From: a virus
DNA length: 47,404 bases
Direction: 5' to 3' (one strand)
Virus record (IMG/VR): IMGVR_UViG_3300037488_001785
Location: 1-47,404 of that record
This document shows positions 29,072-37,720 of this stretch, piece by piece. The notes under the pieces are model-generated. The model did not search any database. It was not told the DNA's origin and was given only the letters and a program-made list of their open reading frames with translations. The position numbers and the translations under genes are program-made. How positions within the stretch are numbered: position 1 is the first letter of the stretch; each line of letters opens with the position of its first letter.

Positions 29072-31813
29072 TCAGCCCGAGTACGGCAGCATCGTGAACG
29101 GCAGCCCCGTCGCGTCGCGGCTGTTCGGGGCGAGCTGCCTTTCGAGCATATCCGCGATGCCGCGAACCAGCGCCTCGGGGTCTTGCTCGTTGACTCCGAG
29201 GATTTCTCCGAGCACCTGCCTTTGGGCCTGCGCCTCATCGAGATCGACACCGTCGAGCACGGCGGCCACCGCCTTCGCCTTCGCCACAAGCAGGTTCGCC
29301 ATGAACTCGTCCACGGTGCCAGGGGCGTCGAGGTAGATGGCACGCATCTCGTTCTTCTGGCCGATGCGCTCCATGCGTCCCTCGGCTTGGACGAGATCGC
29401 CCGGACGCCACTCGCGCTCGATGAAGAACATATCGCTCGCACGGGTGAGGGTCAGACCGCTCGCCTTCTTGATTGACATGATCACGAGATCGTAGGTTGG
29501 GGTAATAGCTCGCTCGTTCTCGTCGCGCCCCTGGAATCCGTTGACGATCTGATTGGCTAGAGCTGTTGACGTGTCGCCGTTGATCGTGCCGTGGCGGAGG
29601 GGCGTGTCCAGTACACCCCTCGCGTTGAGGTCGTCGATGCCCCTGGCGATCAGTTCGATGACATCCTTGTGGACGGCCATCACAATCAGCGGGCGACCCG
29701 TGCCGTTTCGGAATTCCACGATCTCGTCGAGCAAGGCGTCCACCTTGCCAATGGCGGAAAGACGCCGGAGGGTCGTGAGCTTCGCCAGCGCTTTGCCCCG
29801 GTCGGCCTTGTGAGCCGCAGCGGTGCCCTTGACGTTGCGCAGATAGGCGATCAAGTCTTCCGCTGCGTGCCGGTAGTCGCGAGCGCCCTTCTCACTGAGT
29901 TCGACGTGCTTCACAAAGCGCGAGAGCGACGGTAGATTCAGGAGCGCTTTCAAGCGGCGAAGCATGAACCTGCCTTCGATCAAGCCATTCAGCTCAATGC
30001 CGTTGGAGACGCCCTTGCACGTCGGCCTCAAGCCCTTCTGCTTGCGGTTATATTCCTTCCGCTCAGCCTTCCGCTTGGCCCGATACCCCTCCATCTGCTC
30101 GCCCTCGCTACAGTAGCGACCACAGAAGTAGTCGTAGTCCTGCCAAGGGTACTTTTTCCTCGGGGGTGCCCCGTAACGGCCGGGCAATTCGACCGCAAAC
30201 GGGTTGTCCCGGTCGTCGATCATGTTCATCGGAGGGAACATCTCCTTCGGTCGGTTCATCATCGCCGTACCCGAGAGGAGGTAGAGCCGCGAACGAGGAT
30301 TGGCTCGCTGGACTTGGTAGAACGCCGTGGCGTGCCCCTTCGAGGAGGCAGCCAGCTCGAAGGTGACCTTACGGTCCCCCGCAGCATCGTACTCATCGAG
30401 CTGGACCGGCTTGAAGTCCATGTTTTTGACGTTCTGGACCTCATCCGCGATGATCGTCTTCCACTTACGCCGCATCAGCCAATCGACGTGCGCAGCGAGA
30501 AGGTGGTAGCCGATAATCACCACGTCCGTTCGCATCGACTCCAGCGGGGGGGTCTTCCTCCCCTCGATCACACTCACCGTGGAACCGGGCCGCCACATCC
30601 CGACTTCCCGAACCCAGTTCAGCTTGAGGTGGTTGGGGCAAACAACCAAGGTAGGGAACTCGGACGCGCAGATGCTCTGGAGCGTCTTACCGAGACCAGG
30701 CTCATCTCCGAGGAGGGCACGGCCCTTGAGCCATAGGAACTTGATCCCGTCAACCTGATGCTCGAAAGCCGTCTCAGGGATTTTCAGTTGCGCCAGCTTT
30801 TCCTCGTCCGAGACCGAGAGAACTGGGGGTGCTTCGCCGCCGAGCCGCTTGGCCTCCTCTAGCCGGAGTGCTTGGAGACGGAGCGCTGCCTCCCGAGCAC
30901 TGATCAGCTTCACGCTGTTGAGGTCTTCCAGCACCGTGTAGAAGTCCGCCGGGCCTTCGCGCTTCTCGATCGAGCGGAAGCCGACGCGCTGCGGGAACTG
31001 CGGCGAGGCATCGACTACGACGTATTCCTTGTCCTGGTAGTTGACAAAATCGCCGATATGAAGGACGGGAGGAGGCGGAGGTGGCTCATTGAGAGCTTCG
31101 ACAGGGATGTTCCGAGGGAGCGGCTCGATCGGGAACGGAACCTCGATAGAGGGCTTCGTCGGCAGGACCGACAAGTTACCATCTGGTCCGACCAGGAAAC
31201 CTCCCGGCCAGAAGGGGAGCAGGATGTTGATGACTTTGGGGAGGTTGACCGCCTTGAACGAGCGGAGCCAGTCGCTACCCTTGCGGTAGACCTTGATGAT
31301 GTCGGACCGATTTCTCGCAGCCTGCACGAAATTCGGATTGTACCCATCGAAGAAGAGGATCAGCTCGTCTCCCGTGCCGCGCGTGAAAAAGAGCTTCGGG
31401 TCGACTGTCGCGCGCATGGCGTCTGACAGCTCCGTGTAGCCGAGCGCGAGGCAGATCGACTGCGCGGCGCAGAACGCGGTCTTCGCGGCGTCGTAGCCGA
31501 GCGCGGTGACGCTGTCGGCGGTGACGCCGTAGGTCATCGCGAGCGAGGCGTGGTAGATCGCCACGGCAGCGGTCTTCTGGGAGACCTGCCCTTCGGAGAG
31601 CTTGCCGAGATCGGCGCGCAGCTCATCAGGCATCGAGCGCAAGAACGCTCGGAGAAGCTCGACGGATCGCGGACCTCGGGGGAGGGAGGCGAGAATTTCC
31701 GCGACTTCGCTGCCAAACCCTCGGGCCTGATCGGCCTGCGTGTCGAGGGTCGCCCCCGTCACAGCGTCGATCTGAGGCCGCTCTCGATTCGCCCACGCTT
31801 CTTGGTAACCCAT
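29072..31813 (-). CDS. SNF2-family DNA-dependent ATPase/helicase (no intein)
   Basis: A 913-residue protein. I start at ATG 31813 (MGYQEAW), because TGTTAGCCT ends 8 bases before it; the upstream Met at 31867 would read through this promoter. An N-terminal region of about 330 residues is unrecognised. It is followed by SNF2 motifs: I GDEPGLGKTLQ (about 368), II DEVQ (about 454), III SGTAM (about 519), and VI QAEGRMERIGQ (about 806). Two zinc-like pairs are not seen. Such enzymes move along DNA and strip or remodel bound proteins. It is one of three SNF2 proteins in the window, and its P-loop is free of the intein found in the other two. Confidence 0.85.
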   Translation of the reverse strand: MGYQEAWANRERPQIDAVTGATLDTQADQARGFGSEVAEILASLPRGPRSVELLRAFLRSMPDELRADLGKLSEGQVSQKTAAVAIYHASLAMTYGVTADSVTALGYDAAKTAFCAAQSICLALGYTELSDAMRATVDPKLFFTRGTGDELILFFDGYNPNFVQAARNRSDIIKVYRKGSDWLRSFKAVNLPKVINILLPFWPGGFLVGPDGNLSVLPTKPSIEVPFPIEPLPRNIPVEALNEPPPPPPVLHIGDFVNYQDKEYVVVDASPQFPQRVGFRSIEKREGPADFYTVLEDLNSVKLISAREAALRLQALRLEEAKRLGGEAPPVLSVSDEEKLAQLKIPETAFEHQVDGIKFLWLKGRALLGDEPGLGKTLQSICASEFPTLVVCPNHLKLNWVREVGMWRPGSTVSVIEGRKTPPLESMRTDVVIIGYHLLAAHVDWLMRRKWKTIIADEVQNVKNMDFKPVQLDEYDAAGDRKVTFELAASSKGHATAFYQVQRANPRSRLYLLSGTAMMNRPKEMFPPMNMIDDRDNPFAVELPGRYGAPPRKKYPWQDYDYFCGRYCSEGEQMEGYRAKRKAERKEYNRKQKGLRPTCKGVSNGIELNGLIEGRFMLRRLKALLNLPSLSRFVKHVELSEKGARDYRHAAEDLIAYLRNVKGTAAAHKADRGKALAKLTTLRRLSAIGKVDALLDEIVEFRNGTGRPLIVMAVHKDVIELIARGIDDLNARGVLDTPLRHGTINGDTSTALANQIVNGFQGRDENERAITPTYDLVIMSIKKASGLTLTRASDMFFIEREWRPGDLVQAEGRMERIGQKNEMRAIYLDAPGTVDEFMANLLVAKAKAVAAVLDGVDLDEAQAQRQVLGEILGVNEQDPEALVRGIADMLERQLAPNSRDATGLPFTMLPYSG

Positions 31814-31821
31814 GACGGGGG

Positions 31822-31830
31822 AGGCTAACA
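31822..31830 (-). promoter_or_regulatory. Putative extended -10 promoter of the SNF2 gene
   Basis: TGTTAGCCT on the minus strand, 8 bases before ATG 31813. No -35 box at the usual distance. Confidence 0.4.
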
Positions 31831-31861
31831 CACAGGCGCAAGCGGCGCACATCAAAAACGC

Positions 31862-31890
31862 TTGCACCTATAGGCGCACTGTGTCACACC
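31862..31890 (+). promoter_or_regulatory. Possible promoter of the phosphatase gene
   Basis: -35 TTGCAC (31862-31867) and a poor -10 (CACACC) at 17 bases spacing, 6 bases before GTG 31897. The spacing fits the other leaderless promoters but the -10 sequence is weak. Confidence 0.3.
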
Positions 31891-31896
31891 GAGCCG

Positions 31897-32361
31897 GTGG
31901 CACCACGGAACCAACGGCTCGACTTCCACTGGATTCTCGACGGGAAGCTGGCGCAGGGGGCGTACCCCAAGCCGCCGATCGAGGCGTTCGGGCCGTTCGA
32001 CATCGTTGTTTTCTGCGCCGAAGAGCTGCAACCCCGACTTGTCGCCCTGCCACGGACGAAAAAGGCGGTCTACGTCCCGATGGACGACAACCCCTACCAG
32101 CCTGTCCCGACCGCCGACGCGAAAAGGGTCCGAGAGGTCGGTGAGATGCTCGCTAAGGACGTGCTGGCGGGCAAGCGCGTGCTCGTGACGTGCGCGATGG
32201 GGGCGAACCGCTCGGGGCTCGTCACGGGGATGACCCTGCGTGCGCTCGGGCACGGGGGCGTGGAGTCGGTGTCCCTCATCCGCGAACGGCGAATCCTCGG
32301 GGACGGCCAGAAGGCGCTCTTCAACCCGATCTTCGCGTCGTTCGTCGAGAGCAGCAAGTAG
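31897..32361 (+). CDS. Dual-specificity/tyrosine phosphatase-like protein
   Basis: A 154-residue protein with GTG start. The P-loop CAMGANRSG (C99 to R105) is the CX5R signature of cysteine phosphatases; the usual His before the Cys is Thr98. MDD at residues 62-64 could supply the general acid, and the helix LVTGMTLRALGHG follows as in dual-specificity phosphatases. It should remove phosphate from Ser/Thr/Tyr, or from a nucleotide or RNA 5' end, as some family members do. It leads a plus-strand unit with the 146-residue gene and an SNF2 helicase. Its presence with three kinase-like proteins suggests a phosphorylation switch. Confidence 0.8.
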   Translation: MAPRNQRLDFHWILDGKLAQGAYPKPPIEAFGPFDIVVFCAEELQPRLVALPRTKKAVYVPMDDNPYQPVPTADAKRVREVGEMLAKDVLAGKRVLVTCAMGANRSGLVTGMTLRALGHGGVESVSLIRERRILGDGQKALFNPIFASFVESSK

Positions 32362-32363
32362 CC

Positions 32364-32804
32364 GTGTCTGCCGACGTGGCGAGGAAGCCGAAGCTCGAAA
32401 TCCCTGCGTCCGCTCGATACAAAACCGCCGAGGGGCTCGCCAGCACTTTCTACCGAGCGCAGAAGGAGGTCATGCTGTCGGACATCAACAACAGCTTGCT
32501 CCCCTACTTCGCCCGGAAGTACCTGAAGTTCTTCTTCGAGGTGCCCCAGGAAGACGTCAAGCGAGCGCTGCTCCACGGAGACCCTTGGTTCTTCATCGCC
32601 TGGCGCGGGCGGCTCGCAGAAGTAGACCGGACGATGATCGAGACGGGGCGCGCTGTAACCGATCGGTGGTCCTTGGCACGCGCCCAACATATGCTTACCC
32701 TCATGCAGATGGTCGCTGACAAGAGGCTCGTCGCGCTCGGGGGCGTGGCGACGCACGCGGAAAACAATGGCGAAGCTGCGAATCCAACTGGGAAGAACGA
32801 CTGA
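32364..32804 (+). CDS. Hypothetical protein between phosphatase and helicase
   Basis: A 146-residue protein. I use GTG 32364, two bases after the phosphatase stop; no ATG exists before VMLSDINNSLL. It is mostly helical, with an aromatic patch YLKFFFEVPQEDVKR and WFFIAWRGRLAEVDR. The last 38 bases overlap the start of the SNF2 gene in another frame, a long overlap that suggests a shared transcript. No family recognised. Position suggests a partner of the helicase or the phosphatase. Confidence 0.6.
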   Translation: MSADVARKPKLEIPASARYKTAEGLASTFYRAQKEVMLSDINNSLLPYFARKYLKFFFEVPQEDVKRALLHGDPWFFIAWRGRLAEVDRTMIETGRAVTDRWSLARAQHMLTLMQMVADKRLVALGGVATHAENNGEAANPTGKND

Positions 32805-35568
32805 CGGCGAGCCGGTTTTCTTCACCAAAATCTCGTACCAGCAGATGCACGCCCGCAAGGCGCTGCACAGAGCGGGCTTCTACTACGCGGGGGACGACTC
32901 CCACGTCAAAGCCCCTGACTGCGTGCCAGCGAACGGCTGGTGGACGAAAAAACCGGAGGCGGCAGCCCACTTCCTTGACTTCGCCGACACGGACGCGATC
33001 GAAGTGCTCCTGCCGATCGCGGAGCACATGGCGCGGAGCCGCGCCACGGACTGCAACAAGTTCGACGTCTCTCTCGTGCCGAACGGCAAGCGACCCTACG
33101 GCTACCAGAAAGCGGGGGTGACGTTCGCGCTAGGCCGGTACGCGGCGGGATCGAAAGGTGTCCTGATCGCTGACGAAATGGGGCTGGGGAAAGCTCAGCC
33201 GTTGAGCGCTCGTCTCCTGACCCCTACGGGTTGGACCACAATGGGTGCGATCCGGGTGGGCGACCTTGTAGTCGGCTCCAATGGGAAACCGACCGAAGTG
33301 ACGGGAGTATTCGACCAGGGTGTGAAGGAGATTTTTCGTGTTGTCTTCAGTGACGGCTCCGCCACTGAGTGCTGCGACGAGCACCTCTGGCTCGTCAACT
33401 CTGCGCTGCGAAAGTGGAGGAAGAACGATCCGCGTGCCCTACCCCTCTCACAGATTCGTAAAAGGCTCGCGAAAACTAACGGGAACAGACTGCACTATAT
33501 CCCCTTGGTCGCTCCTGTAGCCTTCGAGGGGCGAACCGACTTCGTTCTCGATCCCTACCTACTCGGAGCATTGCTCGGAGATGGGGGGATCGCGCACCAC
33601 GTCATGTTCTCCTCGGCCGACGCAGACATGGTCGAGACGATCAGATCCTTGTTACCGCCGGGTCAATCGATCAAACACAACAGCAACTACGATTGGTGTA
33701 TCTCGGGCACAGGCCGCGTCGGGGGCAACATCACCCTGAACGAGCTTCGCCGTCTGGGGTTGTTCGGTAAGAAATCAGAGACTAAATTCATCCCAGACGA
33801 ATACAAATTCGCATCTGTCGAGGTTCGCCAAAAGGTCTTGCAGGGTCTTCTCGACACCGACGGCCATGTCCGCCCAGACAACAATATCGAATACTGTTCC
33901 TCGTCGAAAATGTTGGCAGAGGATGTCCAGTTTTTAGTAGAGTCTCTAGGTGGTACAGCGAGGATTCGCCCGAAGAAGACGAAATGCTTGCCCTCCTACC
34001 GGATGAGTGTGGCGCTGCCCCCGCAGATCCTCCCCTTCCGTTTGCCTCGAAAGGCCGACGTCTATCACCCGAGGGGGGAATACCCGCCTTCCCGATCCAT
34101 CGTATCTGTGACCCCCGTCGGTCTGGGGCAAGCCCGCTGCATCTCCGTAGCGGCCCTTGACCATCTCTACGTCACCGATCGCTTCCTCGTCACGCACAAT
34201 ACCATTCAAGCCGTCCTCGTCGCAAATTCACTCCCCGTCGGTGCGAAAATCCTCGTGCTCTGCCCCGCTTCAGTGATCTCGAACTGGGGTTCGGAGCTGT
34301 CGAAGTGGGACACAAAGAGGCGGGTGGTCTCCCTCATCACAGACACCCACCAGAAGCCAGGTACGGACGTGTTCGTGATGAACTACGACCGCTTCGCGGG
34401 CGCGTCGGGGGACGACATCACGACGGCGTTGATGACCCAACGGTGGTCGCTCATCATTCTGGACGAAGCGCACAAGCTCAAGAACCCGGCGTCGAGTAGG
34501 ACGCGGAATATCTTCGGCCACTACGATCACGGCGTCCGCGTCTCCCCTGGTCTCATCCACGTCAGCGAGCGGCTGCTCGCGCTCACGGGAACCCCCGTCG
34601 AGAACCGCGTCAAGGAGTTCCTGCCGCTGCTCCGCGCACTCGAAGCCGACGTCACGCGCAACGAGGCCGAATACCTGTTCCGGTTCTGCGGTGCGGTACA
34701 GCGAAAGGACGGGACGTGGAACTTCGAGGGCAGCACGCGCTGCGAGCAACTCCAAGACGCGCTGCGCTCGGACGTCATGGTTCGTCGCCTGAAGCATCAG
34801 GTCTTCGTAGATATGCCCCCTAAGATCCGCTCGATCGCCTACCTCAACTGCGGCGACGTCGCGGAGTCCTACCGCAAGCGTGAGCGGTCGGTGGTTCAAG
34901 GGCTCGACAAGCTCGAAGCCGATGTGTCGGCGTTGTCGGAGACGGGGGCCGACTTCGCAAAGGCTGTCAACTCGCTCACGAGCAAGCACTGCCCCTTCCA
35001 AGAGGTCGCCGCCCTGCGCTCCGCGCTCGCAGCGGTCAAGGCTCCGTCTGTCTGCGGCTACGTCTCGGACCTACTCAGCAACGGGCACGGAAAGATTCTC
35101 GTCTTCGGGCACCACAAGCTCCTCCTCGATGTGCTGTCCCGGTGCTTCACGGGGCGATCGACTGTGAGGATCGACGGGACGACAAACATCAAGAAACGCC
35201 AGGGGATCGTGGACACGTTCCAGAACGACCCTTCCGTGCGCCTCGCCATCCTCTCGACGCGCGCCGCAGGCATCGGCCTGAATCTCACGGCGGCGTCTAC
35301 CGTGGTCTTCGCGGAAGCCGACTGGAACCCGTCGTGGCTCCAACAGGCGGAGGACCGCGTCCATCGTATCGGACAGACCGCCGATGCTGTGAACATCCAC
35401 TACCTGATCGTGGATGGTACGCTCGACGCACACGTCATCAAGACGGCCATCGCGAAGATGGACATCGCTGAACGTGTGCTCGACGCGGAATACTCCCTCG
35501 ACGCCGCCGGTATCGCCGCCGAGACACAGTTCGGCGACGACGACGACGCGGAGGAGGACGCAGCCTAA
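32767..35568 (+). CDS. SNF2-family helicase (SMARCAL1-like core) interrupted by an intein
   Basis: A 933-residue precursor, giving a 597-residue helicase after splicing. Motifs: I DEMGLGK-T (split by the intein after Lys142), II DEAH (about 565), III LTGTP (about 606), VI RVHRIGQTA (about 866). The N-terminus has a region RIQLGRTTDGEPVFF and the C-terminus is acidic (DDDDAEEDAA). The compact core and short N-terminus resemble SMARCAL1/HARP annealing helicases, which rewind DNA and remodel forks. Splicing is required because the intein separates Lys and Thr of the P-loop. It is convergent with a zinc-ribbon gene by four bases. Confidence 0.9.
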   Translation: MAKLRIQLGRTTDGEPVFFTKISYQQMHARKALHRAGFYYAGDDSHVKAPDCVPANGWWTKKPEAAAHFLDFADTDAIEVLLPIAEHMARSRATDCNKFDVSLVPNGKRPYGYQKAGVTFALGRYAAGSKGVLIADEMGLGKAQPLSARLLTPTGWTTMGAIRVGDLVVGSNGKPTEVTGVFDQGVKEIFRVVFSDGSATECCDEHLWLVNSALRKWRKNDPRALPLSQIRKRLAKTNGNRLHYIPLVAPVAFEGRTDFVLDPYLLGALLGDGGIAHHVMFSSADADMVETIRSLLPPGQSIKHNSNYDWCISGTGRVGGNITLNELRRLGLFGKKSETKFIPDEYKFASVEVRQKVLQGLLDTDGHVRPDNNIEYCSSSKMLAEDVQFLVESLGGTARIRPKKTKCLPSYRMSVALPPQILPFRLPRKADVYHPRGEYPPSRSIVSVTPVGLGQARCISVAALDHLYVTDRFLVTHNTIQAVLVANSLPVGAKILVLCPASVISNWGSELSKWDTKRRVVSLITDTHQKPGTDVFVMNYDRFAGASGDDITTALMTQRWSLIILDEAHKLKNPASSRTRNIFGHYDHGVRVSPGLIHVSERLLALTGTPVENRVKEFLPLLRALEADVTRNEAEYLFRFCGAVQRKDGTWNFEGSTRCEQLQDALRSDVMVRRLKHQVFVDMPPKIRSIAYLNCGDVAESYRKRERSVVQGLDKLEADVSALSETGADFAKAVNSLTSKHCPFQEVAALRSALAAVKAPSVCGYVSDLLSNGHGKILVFGHHKLLLDVLSRCFTGRSTVRIDGTTNIKKRQGIVDTFQNDPSVRLAILSTRAAGIGLNLTAASTVVFAEADWNPSWLQQAEDRVHRIGQTADAVNIHYLIVDGTLDAHVIKTAIAKMDIAERVLDAEYSLDAAGIAAETQFGDDDDAEEDAA
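33193..34200 (+). other. Intein in the helicase P-loop, with LAGLIDADG endonuclease
   Basis: 336 residues, from Ala143 to Asn478, between GLGK and T. The N-terminal splicing block begins AQPLSARLLTPTGWTTMG, and block B-like CCDEHLWLV and the C-terminal block RFLVTHN+T are present. The first residue is Ala, not Cys/Ser, so splicing should use the direct Ala1 (class 2-like) route. Endonuclease motifs LLGALLGDGGI and LQGLLDTDGHV are LAGLIDADG dodecapeptides with both Asp residues, so homing activity is likely intact. Confidence 0.88.
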
Positions 35569-35957
35569 CGACCGAAGACCGTCGCTTGGTAGATGTTCTG
35601 CGGCAAGACGCCGGAGCGGACCCCGGTATCGACGTGGTTCTTGACCTCGTGCCACGGCACGACGAAGCGCTGCTCGGAGCCGCAGACGGGGCACTTCGGC
35701 TGCGTGAGCACGCCTTGCCGCGTCGGCGTCGTCTCGGGCACAGGCTGCCCGACGAACCACGCTGCCAGCTCGACCCACTTCGTGACCATCTTCCACTGGC
35801 GACCGCACTTCATGCAGTTGCCGGTGTAGAGGACGCCGGAGCGCGTCACCTCTTCCTTGACGTTGTCGAGCTGCTCGAAGTCGAGCCCTTCCAGAACATC
35901 GACGGCGGTGCTTCGGGCTCCCCGCCCCTCACTCCACAGCTTGTGCTTGTCTTGCAT
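35565..35957 (-). CDS. Zinc-ribbon protein
   Basis: A 130-residue protein from ATG 35957. CMKCGRQW (about residues 49-55) and CPVCGSEQ (about 89-96) form a zinc ribbon around a strand-rich middle. The N-terminal helix VLEGLDFEQLDNVKEEVTRSG is acidic. It may act in transcription or replication as a nucleic-acid-binding adaptor. TGTTACACT lies 6 bases before its start codon, so it has its own leaderless promoter despite the kinase gene upstream on the same strand. Confidence 0.65.
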   Translation of the reverse strand: MQDKHKLWSEGRGARSTAVDVLEGLDFEQLDNVKEEVTRSGVLYTGNCMKCGRQWKMVTKWVELAAWFVGQPVPETTPTRQGVLTQPKCPVCGSEQRFVVPWHEVKNHVDTGVRSGVLPQNIYQATVFGR

Positions 35958-35963
35958 GGAGCC

Positions 35964-35972
35964 AGTGTAACA
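35964..35972 (-). promoter_or_regulatory. Extended -10 promoter of the zinc-ribbon gene
   Basis: Minus strand TGTTACACT, with the -10 box ending 6 bases before ATG 35957. No clear -35 box. Confidence 0.45.
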
Positions 35973-35978
35973 CGCCTC

Positions 35979-37625
35979 TCAGCGTTTGCGAGAGGTGCGG
36001 CGACGGTTCTTGGACAATTTCCGAGGACGGCTTCGTTTCTGGGCTAACTCTTCCGCGAGTTGGGGGTAGCGGCGGAACGCCTCGGCGACCGCATCTTTCA
36101 GCTCGGAGGGGACCGAAAGGCCCAGGGACTCGCGAGCGGTGATGCTCTCGATGATGATGCGATCGAGGTTCATACGCAGGTAGAACTCAGCAGATCCACG
36201 CTCACCTGTCCGCTCAGCGTCCAGCATTTTTCGGATAAAGTGGGCGTGCCACAGGAGCATCGGGAGGGTTTCGATGTCCACCCCCATCATTCGCTGCGCC
36301 AGAGACGAGAGCAGAGAGGAGACAGACGTGTCTCGGGGGTTGTAGGGCTCCTGCTCCTCGCTCTTCGGGCGGATCGCCATCGGATGCCAGATGCCGACGT
36401 CCGCGACGAAGAAGCTGCCGTCGGGGCGGCGATACAAGTCGATCTGATCCTCGACACGCCAGCCAATAGACTCGACGCGCGTCAGCTCGCGCTCGACCTG
36501 CTCATACTCACGGTTCGTGAGCCGCTCGACAGGCTCGCCGTACTCTCGGATGAGCGCAGGCAGGCCGTCCGCCGTCTCAACGTAGACGACCTCGGGGACG
36601 ATGCTCACACCTAGCTCGCGAAGTTCGTTCGCGACGCCTGCCTCGTGCATGAAGTTGCGAACGTGATCCTCGGGCTTCCACGGCTGCCCGTGGATGTTCT
36701 CGGCGGCGGGGAGCTTCACCACGATCGGACCCGTCGGTAGGTCGATCTTGTACGTCTCGCCGAAATTGCCGCGACCTAAGAACGTCACGGGCTCCCGCTT
36801 GCGCGCCAGCTCCGCGACGCCGAGCGCCCGAAGCACCTCGGGCAGATCCTTGTGCCCTTCAGTGAGGTGCGGTGGAATCGTCGTCCAGTACCCTTCCGAC
36901 CTCTCCTCCGTCGCCCTGCTCCCGTCAAAGTCCTCGTACTCGTGCTGGACCGTTCGGTAGTCGTAACGATTCCGAGAAGCGCGGGCGGGGTTCGGAGCCA
37001 GATCGAGCTTGGATGTGAAGAGGGGGCCGAGGACGAGCTTCCCAGCGCGACCGATGATGTGTTGGCCGACCATGCCCTGCCGAAGCGCTTTGATCCACGC
37101 TGGCTTGAGGTGTCGCGCTCGCAAACCTCGCGGGAAGATGTGGACCTCGACCATCTCGTCGGGACCGCAAAGTTCGGAGAGCGCGTACATCCGGTTCCGA
37201 CCTTCGTGCCCGACCACGAGAGCTGGTTCGTAGATGTGGAAATCGCTGTCTTCCCAGTTGTCAGGGATACGAACGTCGAGCATCGGCGATGCGATCTTAC
37301 CTCCGTTTTGCATATGCTCGACCAGTGAATCAGCACTGCGCGCCATCGACCGCGCAAGGGGTGGTGAGAGCGCGTGGAACACGCTCGGCGACATCCTCAC
37401 GCGCAAGCCGAGGTAGTCCACGTTGCCGTTGTTCGGCGTCGCACCTGCACCGTCCCGGTTGTCGATGTAGGTGTCGCTACACGACGCGCCGTTGCGCTGG
37501 ACGTACTCAGGGAGGTCGGCGATGCTTGGCGTCTCGCGCGCCCACTGCTCCGCCTTCGCCCGCGTGAAGCCTGGGATTCGTCCACCGAAGGCGGCTCGGA
37601 GCTGAGCTTTCGAGCGAAATGGCAT
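35979..37625 (-). CDS. Kinase-like protein C fused to an N-terminal MPFRSKAQ phage domain
   Basis: A 548-residue protein from ATG 37625. Residues 1-40 (MPFRSKAQLRAAFGG ... WARETPSIADLPEYV) match a short domain found as a stand-alone protein in many phages (MPFKSKAQ...ETP...LPE). A ParB/Srx-like region (about 80-180, VGHEGRNRMYALSEL) follows. The kinase-like part has LGRGNFGETYKI (about 280), IVVKLPA (about 302) and FVADVGIWHP (DFG-like, about 410). Its catalytic loop (VEDQIDLYRRPDGS) lacks the D-x-H-x-x-N pattern of kinases A and B, so it may be a pseudokinase. The tail KNRRRTSRKR repeats the R-T-S-R motif. Confidence 0.65.
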   Translation of the reverse strand: MPFRSKAQLRAAFGGRIPGFTRAKAEQWARETPSIADLPEYVQRNGASCSDTYIDNRDGAGATPNNGNVDYLGLRVRMSPSVFHALSPPLARSMARSADSLVEHMQNGGKIASPMLDVRIPDNWEDSDFHIYEPALVVGHEGRNRMYALSELCGPDEMVEVHIFPRGLRARHLKPAWIKALRQGMVGQHIIGRAGKLVLGPLFTSKLDLAPNPARASRNRYDYRTVQHEYEDFDGSRATEERSEGYWTTIPPHLTEGHKDLPEVLRALGVAELARKREPVTFLGRGNFGETYKIDLPTGPIVVKLPAAENIHGQPWKPEDHVRNFMHEAGVANELRELGVSIVPEVVYVETADGLPALIREYGEPVERLTNREYEQVERELTRVESIGWRVEDQIDLYRRPDGSFFVADVGIWHPMAIRPKSEEQEPYNPRDTSVSSLLSSLAQRMMGVDIETLPMLLWHAHFIRKMLDAERTGERGSAEFYLRMNLDRIIIESITARESLGLSVPSELKDAVAEAFRRYPQLAEELAQKRSRPRKLSKNRRRTSRKR

Positions 37626-37630
37626 GGCGG

Positions 37631-37659
37631 AAAGTACCAAGAAGACCGAGAGGGTGCAA
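37631..37659 (-). promoter_or_regulatory. Promoter of kinase-like gene C (likely leaderless)
   Basis: -35 TTGCAC (37659-37654), 17-base spacer, -10 TACTTT (37636-37631), then 5 bases to ATG 37625. Confidence 0.65.
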
Positions 37660-37683
37660 ACTATACACCTGTTCAGCCCGACC

Positions 37684-37712
37684 TTGCGCTTCGGACAGAG
37701 GCGACTTACCGT
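37684..37712 (+). promoter_or_regulatory. Promoter of the secreted wall hydrolase (likely leaderless)
   Basis: -35 TTGCGC (37684-37689), 17-base spacer, -10 TACCGT (37707-37712), 8 bases before ATG 37721. It runs opposite to the kinase C promoter about 25 bases away. Confidence 0.65.
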
Positions 37713-37720
37713 GCGCCCCC

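Noticed and set aside
31814-31867. Longer start for the first SNF2 protein (adds MQAFLMCAACACVLASPVMG)
   Set aside because: It would look like a signal peptide on a DNA helicase and would cover the putative promoter. The later ATG fits better.
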